Positions 62,850 to 64,000 of a DNA stretch of 64,000 nucleotides are shown piece by piece (position 1 is the stretch's first letter; each line of letters opens with the position of its first letter). The notes beneath the pieces are model-generated. The model made no database searches, was not told the origin of the DNA, and worked only from the letters and a program-made list of their open reading frames with translations. Origin of the DNA: RYN-230 sp963720645 (GTDB lineage: Bacteria > Actinomycetota > Actinomycetes > Streptosporangiales > Streptosporangiaceae); assembly GCA_963720645.1 (NCBI GenBank), contig CAVRFX010000024.1, positions 310,001 to 374,000 on the forward strand. The letters run 5' to 3'. Position numbers and translations under genes: made by a program.

Positions 62850-63926
62850 CTACCGGCCCGGCCGGTGCCCGGGCTGGTTCAGCCGGGCGAGGTAGGCGTT
62901 GTAGGCGGCCAGGTGCTCGTCGTCGTCGATGGTGCCGCGCGCTCCCGCCACGGCTGGCTCGGGCGCGGTCTCGCCGGCCTCCGTGGCGGGCCCGTCCGGG
63001 GCAGCGGCCCCGGCGCCGGGGCCGGACGCGCTGCGGGCCTGCGCGGCCGGGGTGACGAGGGTCTCGAAACTGGCCGTGCGCACGGTTTCCAGCCAGCCCT
63101 GGCTGAGCGTGCCGGTCCGGTCGGCGTGCGCCCACATCAGGAAGACCAGCATCATGAAGCCGAGCATGATGGCGTCGCCGCCGATCCACATGACCGCGCC
63201 GCCCGCGTGCAGGTCGGCCACGGGGGTGAGCGACCCGGGAGGGCGCATCCCCGTGGTCATCCCCTTCATCGGGGTGTTCTCCGTGCCGAGGATCAGGCCG
63301 GTGAACGTGTCCACCGGCATGGCCACGACCAGCATGACGAACCTGATCGGGTAGGACAGCCGCCAGCGGATCGGCTCGCTGCCCAGGATCGGCAGGAAGA
63401 ACAGGTAGCCGACCACCAGGTACAGCGCATGCTCGGCGTTGTGCAGCGCGGGGTTCGTCATGACCAGGCTCATCAGGCCGGTCAGGTGGGTACCCGCGAT
63501 GGTCGCCGTGTACAGGATCAGGACGACCGGCGGGCAGGTGAGGAAGGTGGCCACGCGGGACCGCACGGCCCGCTTGGCCCAGGTGTGCACCGGGTTCCGG
63601 CTGGCGTGCAGGAGCAGCGTGACCGGCTGGCCCAGCACCAGCAGCGGCGGCGCGATCATGATCAGCATCAGGTGCTGGATCATGTGGTCCCAGAACAGGA
63701 CGTCGTCGTACGCGCCGATGCCGCTCTCCGTGGCCAGCACGACGACCGCCAGGCCGCCCAGGAACAGGCCGGTCCGCCACCAGGGCCACGGCCGGGCGGG
63801 ATGGCGGCGTCCGACCCGCCACGCACCCCACAGGTACAGGGCAGCGAAGACGGCGACGATGGCCGTCACGACAGGCGCGAACTCCCAGCGTTCCAGGACC
63901 GCCTGCCAGCCGAACGGGGGCAGCAT
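62850..63926 (-). CDS. Cytochrome c oxidase assembly-like protein (caa3-type CtaG family)
   Basis: 358 residues from ATG 63926, with AGGAGG upstream. Seven helices: FAPVVTAIVAVFAALYLWGA, GLFLGGLAVVVLATESGIGA, HMIQHLMLIMIAPPLLVLGQ, and later GGAVMWIGGDAIMLGFMMLV. The DHMIQHLML motif with conserved His and the ALHNAEHALYLVVGY histidines match the Bacillus CtaG-like/DUF1404 family that assists copper delivery to oxidase or acts in respiration. A Pro/Ala/Gly-rich cytoplasmic tail ends the protein. No oxidase genes are visible in the window. Confidence 0.87.
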   Translation of the reverse strand: MLPPFGWQAVLERWEFAPVVTAIVAVFAALYLWGAWRVGRRHPARPWPWWRTGLFLGGLAVVVLATESGIGAYDDVLFWDHMIQHLMLIMIAPPLLVLGQPVTLLLHASRNPVHTWAKRAVRSRVATFLTCPPVVLILYTATIAGTHLTGLMSLVMTNPALHNAEHALYLVVGYLFFLPILGSEPIRWRLSYPIRFVMLVVAMPVDTFTGLILGTENTPMKGMTTGMRPPGSLTPVADLHAGGAVMWIGGDAIMLGFMMLVFLMWAHADRTGTLSQGWLETVRTASFETLVTPAAQARSASGPGAGAAAPDGPATEAGETAPEPAVAGARGTIDDDEHLAAYNAYLARLNQPGHRPGR

Positions 63927-64000
63927 GGAACCTCCTCTTGCTGGGTCGAGCCTACTCACTACCGCGTGTAGGCGAAGCTCCGGCCCCTTGCGCCCGGGCG

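Overview
The window is chromosomal DNA from a high-GC Gram-positive actinomycete. Support comes from the very high GC with G/C-biased third codon positions, frequent GTG starts, and actinobacterial gene order: ffs-dnaX-ybaB-recR, a DUF5063 gene, lysC-asd as an overlapping pair, and tadA next to its associated protein. Three different serine tRNA genes are also present. The genus cannot be fixed from the sequence alone.

Layout. 1-8.7 kb: an MFS exporter divergent from an ArsR-type regulator with a palindrome between them, a thioesterase, a zinc alcohol dehydrogenase, and a coupled redox pair. That pair is a NuoF-like flavin/Fe-S protein fused to a ferredoxin, preceded by a four-histidine cytochrome b-like membrane protein with a roughly 595-residue low-complexity tail. 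9.2-17.4 kb: conserved core (GNAT, asd, lysC with an internal beta-subunit start, DUF5063, recR, ybaB, dnaX, SRP RNA, tRNA-Ser GGA). 17.3-20.9 kb: a 3.6-kb insert bounded by the tRNA-Ser(GGA) 3' end and a 39-bp copy of it. It carries a frameshifted secreted protein and an ECF sigma factor/YCII (DGPF) pair. 21-33 kb: accessory genes, many broken by single-base frameshifts (alpha/beta hydrolase plus glycosyltransferase, methyltransferase, LuxR-type ATPase, LysM/lytic transglycosylase, membrane esterase), with an intact VOC protein, a GNAT and a 5'-truncated MFS gene. 33.1-42.99 kb: a 9.9-kb island between a perfect 59-bp direct repeat, one copy being the 3' part of tRNA-Ser(CGA). It holds small winged-helix proteins of the kind carried by actinomycete integrative elements, fragments of PucR- and TetR-type regulators, a tiny membrane protein, a class III cyclase with hydrolase remnants, a flavoprotein oxidase, a GNAT and a 1173-residue SARP/ATPase regulator. 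I found no integrase in either island. 43-64 kb: tadA and its partner, a PH-domain membrane protein with a tiny upstream membrane protein, an EamA exporter divergent from an XRE-cupin regulator, UDP-xylose synthesis (UXS and UDP-glucose dehydrogenase), DUF4032, small envelope proteins, a reductase-like gene, tRNA-Ser(GCT), an acyl-CoA ligase, a SigE-family sigma factor, a cysteine-rich protein with a MauE-type membrane partner, an AAA ATPase, a secreted beta-propeller protein and a CtaG-type membrane protein.

Functional links. The clearest units are aspartate-family amino acid synthesis (asd/lysC), replication and repair (dnaX/ybaB/recR), UDP-glucose to UDP-glucuronate to UDP-xylose (ugd/UXS), two regulator-exporter divergent pairs, and the membrane electron-transfer pair at 4.6-8.7 kb. 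That pair and the two tRNA-Ser islands are the most unusual parts. Frameshifts also occur near 59.4 and 60.3 kb. Because the broken frames keep conserved residues on both sides of each shift, sequencing or assembly error is as likely as gene decay.
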